Assembly: GCF_005047355.1 (NCBI RefSeq)
Contig: NZ_SUMC01000017.1
Coordinates: 1 to 64,000 of the forward strand
Direction of reading: 5' to 3'
Source: Actinacidiphila oryziradicis
GTDB taxonomy: Bacteria; Actinomycetota; Actinomycetes; Streptomycetales; Streptomycetaceae
DNA length: 64,000 bases
The notes beneath the pieces are model-generated. The model saw only the letters and a list, made by a program, of their open reading frames with translations. It was not told the DNA's origin and did not search any database. Shown piece by piece: positions 45,601 to 53,927 of the stretch. Position 1 is the first letter of the stretch. Each line of letters opens with the position of its first letter. The position numbers and the translations under genes were made by a program.

Positions 45601-46149
45601 ATGAGCGCCCCCGGTCTCGTCCCACCGCCGCCGCCCGGCCCGAAGCCGCGCGGCGCCAGGGGCGTGATCGCCCTGCGGGTGCTCTTCGTGGCGATCCCGC
45701 TGCTCAGCATGGGCTTCCTGGCATGGGTCTCCATGCTTCAGCTGGCGCTCGTCCGCCGCCGGGTGCTGCACTGGGTGCTGTTCGCGCTGGTGCTCGGCCT
45801 GACCGTCGGGTTCTTCTCCATGATCAGCGGGGACGAGAACGACAACGGCTGGCAGTCCAACACCGGTATCGCCGGCGTCGTGTTCTTCTGGCTGGTCACC
45901 CCCGTCTACTTCCTGGTGATGGACATCCACGGGACCAGGAACCGCCCCGGGCCGCCGCCCGCCCCGCTCACGGCCCCGTACCCGTACGCGCAGCCCTTGC
46001 AGCCGGCCTCCCCGTACGCCTACAACCCCTACCGCGACGCGCCCGCACCGGTCCCCGCGCCCCCGCCCGCCCACCCCCGCATCGACCAGGTCCGCGCCGA
46101 GCTCGACGAACTCAGCGCCCTCCTCCGCAAGCAGGAGGGCGAGCATTGA
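45601..46149 (+). CDS. small membrane protein coupled to a Ser/Thr kinase
   Basis: The 182-residue protein has a Pro-rich start, three hydrophobic helices (about 23-50, 57-75 and 90-115), a Pro/Tyr-rich cytoplasmic segment (about 120-160) and a C-terminal amphipathic helix RIDQVRAELDELSALLRKQEG. AGGAG lies 5 bases upstream of ATG 45601. Its stop overlaps the kinase start by four bases (TTGA at 46146). It may tether the otherwise soluble kinase; that is inference from coupling. Confidence 0.8.
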   Translation: MSAPGLVPPPPPGPKPRGARGVIALRVLFVAIPLLSMGFLAWVSMLQLALVRRRVLHWVLFALVLGLTVGFFSMISGDENDNGWQSNTGIAGVVFFWLVTPVYFLVMDIHGTRNRPGPPPAPLTAPYPYAQPLQPASPYAYNPYRDAPAPVPAPPPAHPRIDQVRAELDELSALLRKQEGEH

Positions 46150-47678
46150 ACGGACGTCTCGTCGCCGGGCGTTACGAGCTGGCCACCGTCATCGGCCAGG
46201 GCGGCATGGGCCAGGTCTGGACGGCCTACGACCGCCGCCTGGACCGGCGCGTCGCCGTCAAGCTGCTCCGCCCCGACCGCGTCGCCGGCGGCGAGAACGT
46301 CGACGAACTGCGCCGGCGCTTCGACCGTGAATGCCGCGTCACCGCCCAGGTCGACCACCCGGGCCTGGTCACCGTCCATGACGCGGGCAACGACGCCGAC
46401 GAGCTCTACCTCGTCATGCAGTACGTCGAGGGCGCCGACCTCGCCGACCATCTCGCCGAGCACGACCCCTACCCCTGGCCCTGGGCGGCCGCCGTCGCCG
46501 CCCAGCTCTGCGCCGTGCTCTCCGCCGTCCACGCGGTGCCCATCGTCCACCGCGACCTCAAGCCGCGCAATGTGATGGTCCGCCCCGACGGCACCCTCAC
46601 CGTCCTCGACCTCGGCGTCGCGTCCGTCCTCGACACGGATACGACCAGACTCACCCACACCGGCACCCCCATAGGCACCCCCGCCTACATGGCCCCCGAA
46701 CAGGCCATGGGCGGCGCCGTCGGCCCCCGCACCGACCTCTACGCCCTCGGCGTGCTCCTCCACGAACTCCTCAGCGGCAATGTCCCCTTCGCCGGCTCCA
46801 CCGCCCTCGGCGTCCTCCACCGCCACCTCTACGAAGCCCCGATGCCGCTCCGCCAGGTGCGCCCCGAAGTCCCCGAGCCCCTCGAATCCCTCGTCCTCCG
46901 GCTCCTCGCCAAGGACCCCCAGCACCGCCCCGCCGACGCCCAGCAGACCTACCGCGAACTCGCCGCGCTGCTCCCGGCCCCGGGTGCGTACCAGCGGGTC
47001 TCCGGCCCCATGGACCCCACCCGCCCCTTCGTACGCCCCCACGCCCCCTGGCCCGACCGCCCGGCAGCCCCCGGCGCCGCGCAGCCCACCCCTGCCCCCG
47101 GCGCCGCGTCCTCCGGCGCCCCCGGCATCGCCGAGGCCGTCGACGAGGTCAAGCGCCTCCTCGACGCCGGCCGCATCACCCAGGCCGTCGACATCCTCGG
47201 CGGCGTCCTCCCCGCAGCCGCCGAAAAGCACGGCGAGCACTCACCCGTCATACGCATGCTCCGCAAGCAGTACGCCGCCACCCTCATGGAAGACGGCCAG
47301 TACCGCCGCGCCCTCCCCGAACTCCGCCGCCTCGCCGACGAACACGCCGCCGAATCCGGCCCCGTCGGCCGCCCCGCCCTCCAGTACCGCTACGAGGCCG
47401 CCCAATGCCTCGAACAGCTCGGCGAAGCCGCCGCCGCACTCGCCGAGTACCGCGTTCTCCTCCCGTACTTCGAGCAGTACCGCGCCACCGATCCCGCCCT
47501 CCCCCTCGACATCCGCCGCCGCATGGGCCACTTGCTGCTCTCCACCGGCGACCGCGCTTCGGCGCACGACGTGCTCTCGCGCCTGTTGTACGACGCGGAC
47601 CGCGTGTACGGCCCGCACCACCCCTTCCCCCAAGAGCTCCGTCGCACGCTGTCCTGGCTCGGCCAAGTCCAGCGCTAA
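46146..47678 (+). CDS. serine/threonine protein kinase with TPR-like C terminus
   Basis: The 510-residue protein has a Hanks-type kinase domain at 10-275: Gly loop IGQGGMGQV, Lys39 in VAVKLL, catalytic HRDLKPRN at 135-142, DLG at 155-157 in place of DFG, and GTPAYMAPEQ. A Pro/Ala linker (about 280-330) leads to helical TPR-like repeats (about 335-505). It lacks a membrane helix, unlike PknB-type kinases. TTG 46146 is supported by GGAGGG 6 bases upstream and the four-base overlap with the membrane protein gene. Substrates are unknown. Confidence 0.9.
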   Translation: MNGRLVAGRYELATVIGQGGMGQVWTAYDRRLDRRVAVKLLRPDRVAGGENVDELRRRFDRECRVTAQVDHPGLVTVHDAGNDADELYLVMQYVEGADLADHLAEHDPYPWPWAAAVAAQLCAVLSAVHAVPIVHRDLKPRNVMVRPDGTLTVLDLGVASVLDTDTTRLTHTGTPIGTPAYMAPEQAMGGAVGPRTDLYALGVLLHELLSGNVPFAGSTALGVLHRHLYEAPMPLRQVRPEVPEPLESLVLRLLAKDPQHRPADAQQTYRELAALLPAPGAYQRVSGPMDPTRPFVRPHAPWPDRPAAPGAAQPTPAPGAASSGAPGIAEAVDEVKRLLDAGRITQAVDILGGVLPAAAEKHGEHSPVIRMLRKQYAATLMEDGQYRRALPELRRLADEHAAESGPVGRPALQYRYEAAQCLEQLGEAAAALAEYRVLLPYFEQYRATDPALPLDIRRRMGHLLLSTGDRASAHDVLSRLLYDADRVYGPHHPFPQELRRTLSWLGQVQR

Positions 47679-47687
47679 TGTGTTTAC

Positions 47688-48572
47688 GTGGGCATATCAA
47701 GGACGGGCACAGCACTGGTCGTCGCCGTACTCCTCGGCACCGCAGGCCTCACCGGCTGCAACCCCAACACCACGACCGGCAGTACGAGCGACAAGAACGC
47801 ACCCAGCGGCAGCGCGCTCGCCGCCGTCAAAAACCTCACCGTAAAGGGCCGGGCGCCCAAAACGGGCTATTCTCGCGCCCAGTTCGGCAAATCATGGGTC
47901 GACACCGACCACAACAGCTGCGACACGCGCGACGACATACTCAAACGTGACATGACGTCGGAATCCTTCCGCGCCGACAGCGGCGGCAACTGCGTCGTCA
48001 CCTCCGGCAAGCTCGCCGACCCCTACACCGGCACCACCATCAGCTTCACCCGTGGCAAGAGCACCGTCGACATCGACCATGTCGTCGCCCTCTCCGACGC
48101 CTGGCAGAAGGGCGCCCAGCAGTGGACGAAGGACAAGCGCGAGTCCCTCGCCAACGACCCGCTCAACCTCCTCGCCGTCGACTACTCCGCCAACCGCATC
48201 AAGGGTGACGCCGACGCGGCGACCTGGCTGCCGCCGAACAAGGGTTTCCGCTGCGCGTATGTGGCCCGGCAGGTCGCCGTCAAGAAGAAGTACGGCCTCT
48301 GGGTCACCGCCGCCGAACAGACCGCCATCCGGGACGTCCTGCAGACCTGCCCCAACGAGAAGCTGCCGTCCGCCGGCAAGCCGGTCGCCTCCGGCGGGGG
48401 TTCGGGGGTTGTGCCTTCCGCCTCCGGCGCGGGCTCTGCGTCTGCGTCTGCCTCCGCTTACGCGAACTGTGCCGCCGCTCGCAAGGCGGGAGCCGCCCCG
48501 CTCCACCGGGGTGACCCCGGGTACTCCGGCAAGCTGGACCGCGACGGTAACGGCGTGGCCTGCGACAGCTGA
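47688..48572 (+). CDS. secreted HNH-type nuclease lipoprotein with excalibur domain
   Basis: The 294-residue protein has a lipoprotein signal ending GLTGC (Cys near 24). A DUF1524-type HNH domain lies at about 55-235 with the core DIDHVVALSDAWQKGA and DPLNLLAVDYSANRIKGD, then WLPPNKGFRCAYVARQVAVK. After a Ser/Gly linker comes a C-terminal excalibur calcium-binding motif with DPGYSGKLDRDGNGVACD. It would act outside the membrane, perhaps scavenging extracellular DNA. GTG 47688 starts 9 bp after the kinase stop, with weak ribosome site. A direct repeat and a very long hairpin follow the gene. Confidence 0.85.
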   Translation: MGISRTGTALVVAVLLGTAGLTGCNPNTTTGSTSDKNAPSGSALAAVKNLTVKGRAPKTGYSRAQFGKSWVDTDHNSCDTRDDILKRDMTSESFRADSGGNCVVTSGKLADPYTGTTISFTRGKSTVDIDHVVALSDAWQKGAQQWTKDKRESLANDPLNLLAVDYSANRIKGDADAATWLPPNKGFRCAYVARQVAVKKKYGLWVTAAEQTAIRDVLQTCPNEKLPSAGKPVASGGGSGVVPSASGAGSASASASAYANCAAARKAGAAPLHRGDPGYSGKLDRDGNGVACDS

Positions 48573-48585
48573 CCGCGGTCCGGGG

Positions 48586-48620
48586 TTGGCGCCCTGCGCC
48601 GTTTGCGGCGCGCTTTGTCG
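48586..48620. repeat. third copy of the TTGGCGCCCTGCGCC repeat
   Basis: TTGGCGCCCTGCGCC, then GTTTGCGGCGCGCTTTGTCG, matches the beginning of both repeats at 13374 and 13486. It starts 14 bases after a stop codon. Confidence 0.65.
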
Positions 48621-48655
48621 GCACCGGGCGCGCCGGGGATGCCTCCCGCTCTGTC

Positions 48656-48715
48656 TGCCCTGGTTGCTGCTCCTCCCCCCAGCGGTGGCTGGGGGGAGGA
48701 GCAGCAACCAGGGCA
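48656..48715. terminator. 28-bp perfect inverted repeat
   Basis: The arm at 48656-48683 (starts TGCCCTGGTTGCTGC, ends CCCCCCAGC) is perfectly complementary to 48688-48715 around a GGTG loop. It lies between the nuclease lipoprotein gene and the SurA-like gene, and probably terminates transcription from the left. Confidence 0.8.
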
Positions 48716-48854
48716 GGGGGGCAGAACGGGGGCCCCGATACCTGGCGCCGCAGAGGATCGTTCCGCAGAGTGCTGGATCTGGGGGTGCCCCCGCCCGTAT
48801 CGTCGATCACCGCCAGGTCGTGCACCGTCGCTCGATCCCTTGCCGGGAGGCAAA

Positions 48855-49493
48855 ATGCTCCGCCGCAGGACTGCGCTCTCCTTCACCGCCGCCGCCGTAC
48901 TCGCCGCCACACCATTGCTGACCTCGTGCGGGACGCCGCACCCGGGGGCCGCCGCGGTGGTCGGCGGGAAGCAGATCACCGTATCCACTGTGCAGGCCAG
49001 GGTCGACGCCGTACGCGCCGCGCAGCACGGGAACCCCCAGGCCGCGCAGCTCATCGCGGCCAGTAGTGATCTGCAGCGCAACACCGTGCACAGCCTCATC
49101 CAGGACCAGGTCATCGAGCAGGCGGCCAAGGATGCCGGCGTCAGCGTCAGCCCGCGCGAGGTCCAGCAGGCGCGTGCCTCTGCCGAGCAGCAGGCGGGGG
49201 GCGCCGCCCAGCTGCGGACACAGCTGCTGCAGACGTATGCGATGGTCCCCGCCGACATCGAGGAGAGCATCCGCTCCGACCTCACCCTCCGCAAGGTCGA
49301 GCAGTACTACGGCGCCGACGTCCAGACCGCCGCGGGCCAGGCCGAGATCCTTGATGTGCTTCGGAAGACCTCCGACAAGCTCGGCGTCGATGTCAATCCG
49401 CGGTACGGGAGCTGGAACGCCAAGAAGCTGACCCTGGACAGCACCAAGGAGCCGTGGATCACACAGGTGACCAAAACCAGCACCACCGCCTGA
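48855..49493 (+). CDS. SurA N-terminal-like lipoprotein
   Basis: The 212-residue protein has a lipoprotein signal (LLTSC, Cys near 25) followed by a helical SurA/trigger-factor-like N-terminal domain (AVVGGKQITVSTVQARVDAVR, then NTVHSLIQDQVIEQAAKDAGVSVSPREVQ). It lacks a rotamase domain. It is likely an extracytoplasmic chaperone on the outer membrane face. ATG 48855 has GGGAGG 4 bases upstream. mazG follows 17 bp after. Confidence 0.82.
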   Translation: MLRRRTALSFTAAAVLAATPLLTSCGTPHPGAAAVVGGKQITVSTVQARVDAVRAAQHGNPQAAQLIAASSDLQRNTVHSLIQDQVIEQAAKDAGVSVSPREVQQARASAEQQAGGAAQLRTQLLQTYAMVPADIEESIRSDLTLRKVEQYYGADVQTAAGQAEILDVLRKTSDKLGVDVNPRYGSWNAKKLTLDSTKEPWITQVTKTSTTA

Positions 49494-49510
49494 CGAGGTA
49501 CGTTCGTCGG

Positions 49511-50503
49511 GTGGACGCCACCGATCCGACGAACGCCCCCTCGCCCGGCCGTATCGTCATCCTCACCACGACCCACCGGGTCGCCCCCGGCCTGCTCTCC
49601 TGGGCCGCCTGGTCGGCCCTGCGCGCCGCCGAGCAGGTCATCTGCCCCGACCCGGGGCACCCGCAGCTTCCGTATCTGCGGGAGGCGGGGGTCAGCGTGG
49701 GGCACGCCGCTCCCACCGGCCGGGAACTGGTCGACCTCGCGGCAGGCGGTCGCACCGTCGTCTACATCCCGGGCGCCGACAATGACCCGGCACTGACGGA
49801 CGAGCTGGCCCGCCTCGCGGGCTCCGGCCGGGTGCGGATGCCGGATCTGGAGCTGCTCCCGGGCTCCTACGACCTGCCGGGGGCCCGCCTGCTGGATCTC
49901 GTCCAGGTCATGGACCGGATCCGGGCCGAGTGCCCCTGGAGCAGCGAGCAGACCAGCGAGGCCCTCGCCAAGTACGGCGTCGAGGAGGTCTACGAACTCG
50001 TCGAGGCGATCGAGGACGGCGACCGGGACGCTCTGCGTGAGGAACTCGGCGATGTCCTGCTCCAGGTGGTATTCCATGCCCGTATCGCCCAGGACGACGA
50101 GGACGAGCCGTTCTCCATCGACGATGTCGCCGGCGGCATCGTCGACAAGCTCATCCACCGCCATCCGCATGTCTTCGGGACCGAGACCGCCGAGACCCCC
50201 GAGGACGTCCAGGCCCACTGGCAGCGGACGAAGGCCGTGGAGAAGCGGCGCGATTCCGTCACGGAAGGCATCCCGCTGGGCCAGCCCGCCCTGGCCCTGG
50301 CCGCCAAACTCGCCGGCCGCGCCCGCTCCGCCGGTCTTGACGTCCCGCTGCCCGACGCTGCCGACGAGCTCGGCGAGGTACTCCTGGCGCTGGCGGTCAA
50401 GGCGGCCGGCGACGGCCAGGACCCGGAGTCCGCTCTGCGCGCCGCCGCCCGCCGCTACCGCGACGCGATCATCGCGGCCGAGCGCGAGGACCGCGAGGAC
50501 TGA
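49511..50503 (+). CDS. mazG: nucleoside triphosphate pyrophosphohydrolase MazG
   Basis: The 330-residue protein has a N-terminal tetrapyrrole-methylase-like half (VILTTTHRVAPGLLSWAAWSALRAAEQVICP), a feature of actinobacterial MazG, and a C-terminal MazG domain from about 145. The metal-binding pattern is visible: EEVYELVEAIEDGD and EELGDVLLQVVFHARIA, with HPHVFG. It hydrolyses noncanonical (d)NTPs to monophosphate and PPi in the cytoplasm. GTG 49511 is the usual start; GAGG is rather far (about 12 bases). It is convergent with the permease gene, only 3 bp apart. Confidence 0.92.
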   Translation: MDATDPTNAPSPGRIVILTTTHRVAPGLLSWAAWSALRAAEQVICPDPGHPQLPYLREAGVSVGHAAPTGRELVDLAAGGRTVVYIPGADNDPALTDELARLAGSGRVRMPDLELLPGSYDLPGARLLDLVQVMDRIRAECPWSSEQTSEALAKYGVEEVYELVEAIEDGDRDALREELGDVLLQVVFHARIAQDDEDEPFSIDDVAGGIVDKLIHRHPHVFGTETAETPEDVQAHWQRTKAVEKRRDSVTEGIPLGQPALALAAKLAGRARSAGLDVPLPDAADELGEVLLALAVKAAGDGQDPESALRAAARRYRDAIIAAEREDRED

Positions 50504-50506
50504 TCC

Positions 50507-52021
50507 TCAGACGACGTCGCCCTCGAACTCTGCCATCTGGGGGGCGTTGTTGTAGGTGGGGGTGTTGTACGAGCGGCGTGCGACCCCCCACCAGATTCTG
50601 GCCAATAGCAGCATCACGACCAGGGCCACCGGGGCGTAGTTGAAGTTGCTGACGGTGACCGGGCTGGCCTGGGGCAGGCAGAACACCACGCTGATGCACG
50701 CCACCCACACCACGGCCACCCAGCCGACCGGGCGGCTCCAGCGGCCCAGGTTCCAACGGCCCACGGGGAACCGGTGGCCGGCCCGCAGCCGGAGGTAGAT
50801 CGGGATGGCGTAGGCCGGGGTGATGCCGATCACGTTGATGGCGGTCACCGCCGTGTAGGCCGTCACCGAGTACAGGGACGGCAGGGCGAGCACGAGCGCG
50901 GCCGCGACCGACAGCCACACGGCCCGGCTGGGGTTGCCGGTGCGGTCGCTCACCCGCCGCCACTGCTTCCAGCCCGGCAGGGCGCCGTCGCGCGAGAACG
51001 CGAACACCATCCTGGACGCCGCCGCGACCTCGGCGTTGCCGCAGAACAACTGTGCGCCGATCACGACCAAAAGCAGGATCTTGGCGCCGGTCAGGCCGAG
51101 GGCGTCGAGGAAGATCTGGGCCGGTGCCACCCCGGTGGAGGTGGCCAGCGTGCCGGCGTAGTCCTGGATGGCGAAGGTGAGCCCGGCCAGCAGGACGAAT
51201 CCGGCGATCCAGGACCAGACGATCGAGTGCACGATGCCGCGGGCGGCGTTCAGGTCCGGCTCGGTCGTCTCCTCGCTGAGGTGCGCGGAGGCGTCGTACC
51301 CGGAGAAGGTGTACTGCGCCAGCAGCAGCCCGATGACCGCCACGTAGACCGGGCTGGACCAGCCGGTTCCGTTGGCGAAGTGCCCGAACACGAAGGACGC
51401 CGACTGGTGGTGGGAGGGGACGATGACCAGCGCTGCGACGATCGCGGCGACACCCGCCACGTGCCACACCACGCTGATCGAGTTCAGGGTGTTCACCAAT
51501 CGCACCCCGAACAGATTGAGCAGCGCGTGCAACAGGAGGATGCAGACGTAGATGACCATGATCGAGCCGGGGGTGGGGTGGAAGCTCCACTGCAGGCTCA
51601 TGAACGCGCCCGTGAACAGGGCTGCCCCGTAGTCGATACCGGCGATGGCACCGAGCAGCCCCAGCAGATTGAGCCACCCGGTGTACCAGCCCCACCGGGT
51701 GCCGCCGAGCCGGTCGGCCATGAAGTACAGGGCGCCGGAGGTCGGGTACGCGGAGGTCACCTCGGCCAGCGCCATGCCGACGAACAGGACCATGAGCCCG
51801 ACCCCGGCCCAGCCCCACATGATGACGGCGGGGCCGCCGGTGCTCAGGCCGAAGGCGTAGAGGGTCATGCAGCCGGACAGGACCGAGATCACCGAGAAGG
51901 AGATCCCGAAGTTGCCGAACGGGCCCATTCGGCGAACGAGCTGGGGCGTGATGCCGAATGACTTCAGCTTCTCGTCGTCGTGCGGGTTCGGACTGTGGCT
52001 GGGTCTTGCGGTCTTGGACAC
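50507..52021 (-). CDS. APC family amino acid permease
   Basis: The 504-residue membrane protein has about 12 helices and the APC start FGNFGISFSVISVLSGCMTLYAFGLSTGGPAVIMWGW. SAYPTSGALYFMADRLGG and EETTEPDLNAARGIVHS point to the GABA/choline-type branch (BAT1/UGA4-like). It takes up amino acids or GABA with protons. GTG 52021 has GGAGG 8 bases upstream; the open frame up to 52474 is a shadow of the next gene. Confidence 0.9.
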   Translation of the reverse strand: MSKTARPSHSPNPHDDEKLKSFGITPQLVRRMGPFGNFGISFSVISVLSGCMTLYAFGLSTGGPAVIMWGWAGVGLMVLFVGMALAEVTSAYPTSGALYFMADRLGGTRWGWYTGWLNLLGLLGAIAGIDYGAALFTGAFMSLQWSFHPTPGSIMVIYVCILLLHALLNLFGVRLVNTLNSISVVWHVAGVAAIVAALVIVPSHHQSASFVFGHFANGTGWSSPVYVAVIGLLLAQYTFSGYDASAHLSEETTEPDLNAARGIVHSIVWSWIAGFVLLAGLTFAIQDYAGTLATSTGVAPAQIFLDALGLTGAKILLLVVIGAQLFCGNAEVAAASRMVFAFSRDGALPGWKQWRRVSDRTGNPSRAVWLSVAAALVLALPSLYSVTAYTAVTAINVIGITPAYAIPIYLRLRAGHRFPVGRWNLGRWSRPVGWVAVVWVACISVVFCLPQASPVTVSNFNYAPVALVVMLLLARIWWGVARRSYNTPTYNNAPQMAEFEGDVV

Positions 52022-52112
52022 AGGGGGTTCCTCCGGAGCAGGGGAGCGGGGCGTGGGCGGGACGGGGCGCTGGTGGCCGGCGGGGGCGCCCGGCAGGCCG
52101 GGGCGCGGCCGG

Positions 52113-53144
52113 TCACCGGTGTGGTCCGGCGGGCGGCGGCTCGCCGGGAGCGCCGCCCGGGAGGCAGGACTCGCGGGCCTCCAGGAACTGCTGCTGCCAC
52201 CGCTCGGGATTGTCGGAGACGTATTTCCAGGGGGCCGGGGTGGCGAACGGCCCCACCGCGTGGAACACCTCCACCGCCTCGTCCTTGAACCCGCCTGCGT
52301 ACAGCGCGTGGGCCAGGTGGTTGAGGTCCAGGAGCGAGCGGGTGTCCGGCTCCGAGGCGTCGAACCAGCCACGCAGGGCCCGCTCGGAGCAGTAGGTGAC
52401 AGGCTGGCTGCTCCAGTACAGGAACAGCCCGTCCGTGGCGCCCTGCGCCCGCCGGGACCGGTAGGTCTCGGCATGGACGTACAGCGGCAGCATCAGCAGG
52501 GCCGATCCGTGGGGCGCCCATGACGCCACCCAGCGGGCGTAGCCGAGAGTGTCGTCCCCACGTGAACGCAGGACCTGGAGCATGCGGTGCCATGCTTCGC
52601 GGTTGTACGGGTCCCGCTGGCCGGCCTGGTCCAGCAGGCCCCAGGGGCCGGCCGGGAGCATGCGCTCGGGGGAGTGCGTCCAGTGCTCGGGGAAACGCTG
52701 CCCCGCGTCCGCCTCGGCCAGTGCCACGAGGCAGATCCAAGGAACGGGATCCGACTGCGCGGACTCGGCGGCCGTATGGCATGCCAGCCGGGCGTCCCCT
52801 GCCAGCTCCTCGGCTCCCTGGTGCCGCTCGCGATGGGCGCGGAGCGCCCGCTCTGTCGTGACCCTGGCGTACATCACCAGTGCGTCGAGGCTGCGCGGTT
52901 CCTCGGCCCGCCAGGTCTCCACCACCGTCGACCTGGCAGCGGCAGCCGCCAGTACCTGCGTTCGCCATGTCCGCAGCGTCCAGTCCGAACCGGTGCGGAG
53001 CAGTACCTCACGCATCGCGACCCAGCGGCCGGCGCGTAAGTCCTCCAGCGCCACGCGCAGCTGGTCGTCAAAGCCGGCAGGGTGGGTCACCACCCGGAAT
53101 TCACCGCGGCCCGGCCGCGCCCGGGGCCGTCCGTCTCCCCGCAT
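52113..53144 (-). CDS. conserved hypothetical helical protein
   Basis: The protein of about 343 residues is soluble and largely helical, with TPR-like spacing of Ala/Leu and aromatic residues. Examples are DQLRVALEDLRAGRWVAMR, EAWHRMLQVLRSRGDDTLGYARWVASWAPHGS and LDLNHLAHALYAGGF. I do not recognise the family. ATG 53144 is a guess: its ribosome site is poor, the frame is open to 53429, but the upstream part translates a dispersed repeat and intergenic sequence. It precedes the permease gene by about 90 bp and may be co-transcribed with it. Confidence 0.65.
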   Translation of the reverse strand: MRGDGRPRARPGRGEFRVVTHPAGFDDQLRVALEDLRAGRWVAMREVLLRTGSDWTLRTWRTQVLAAAAARSTVVETWRAEEPRSLDALVMYARVTTERALRAHRERHQGAEELAGDARLACHTAAESAQSDPVPWICLVALAEADAGQRFPEHWTHSPERMLPAGPWGLLDQAGQRDPYNREAWHRMLQVLRSRGDDTLGYARWVASWAPHGSALLMLPLYVHAETYRSRRAQGATDGLFLYWSSQPVTYCSERALRGWFDASEPDTRSLLDLNHLAHALYAGGFKDEAVEVFHAVGPFATPAPWKYVSDNPERWQQQFLEARESCLPGGAPGEPPPAGPHR

Positions 53145-53294
53145 CAGCCCGTCCCGCCCGGTAAGCGCCGCCGGTCGGCGTTGGTTCTTCGCCGCAACGT
53201 CGGCGCGCCGTCTTGTGTCATGTATGCATAAGTCCGGTGATGGGTGAGTACGTTCGGTGGGGCGCAGGCAGTGTGTTGTGTGCGATCTGGGACG

Positions 53295-53329
53295 CTCCCC
53301 CAGCCTGGCGGCTGGGAGGTGCCCCCAGG
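53295..53329. repeat. dispersed intergenic palindrome, variant copy
   Basis: CTCCCCCAGCCTGGCGGCTG followed by GGAGGTGCCCCCAGG is a variant of the repeats at 13556, 29638 and 61246, with TGGCGGCTGG replacing TTCGGCCGG. Confidence 0.65.
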
Positions 53330-53572
53330 TGTGGTGTCGGTGCGCGGGGCCCCCGCTCCACCGGTGAGACCAGGCGGAGGACCAGTGCGTCCAAGACCGT
53401 TCGGGACGTGCCGGTGGGCCAGGACACACTCCTGCTCACTGCCCAGGACGTCAGGAAAGGTGGCGGTGAGCCGGGTGGTTGGCACCGGGGATTCCAGGGG
53501 GTGATGGGGGATGGGTGGGGGTGTTCACTCGTCATGGCGGGCGGGACGGTTCGTCGCCGGGCCGGACGCGGT

Positions 53573-53790
53573 CTAGGCGGCGCGGGCAATGGTGGATGCG
53601 GGTGTGCTGCCCGTCGGCGCCGTTCGGCCGAAGAGCGCATGTCCGTTGCGGATCCTGGCGTCGTACTCGGCGAACATCTCCGGCCCCATCTGCGGGCAGC
53701 GCCGCGCATCGAGGCGGCTCGGGATCCCCGAACAGATATCCGAAGGCCGCCTTGCCCGTACGGTACTGGGTTCCCTACGCCTGCAGCAGT
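53573..53790 (-). pseudogene. decayed gene fragment, family unknown
   Basis: The minus frame ending TAG at 53573 has a protein-like C terminus: RLDARRCPQMGPEMFAEYDA, then RIRNGHALFGRTAPTG. Upstream, protein-like residues (KAAFGYLFGDPE) lie in a different frame, suggesting a frameshift near 53720. No start or ribosome site is evident. It resembles the end of a small Streptomyces hypothetical protein, but I cannot name it. Confidence 0.4.
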
Positions 53791-53927
53791 ATTCTGGGAA
53801 CTATTCGCAACCCTGTGGATCTGTTTGCGTTCGGGGAGTGTCCGGCCGGTACATCTCGCGAAGCTCGCAAGCCCCGGCCCCATAGGATACGGGTGGCATG
53901 CCGAGTCCACCAGGCGAGGAGCGGTTC

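Larger units (their letters stand above)
53145..53897. other. gap with repeat and decayed sequence
   Basis: About 750 bp without an intact gene. It contains one dispersed palindromic repeat at 53295 and a protein-like minus-strand fragment at 53573-53790, listed separately. The rest shows nothing recognisable. The A/T-richer stretch at 53780-53840 may hold the prs2 promoter. Confidence 0.55.

Noticed and set aside
52022..52474. N-terminal extension of the permease frame
   Set aside because: It overlaps the hypothetical gene in another frame, while GTG 52021 has a good ribosome site and a family-like start.
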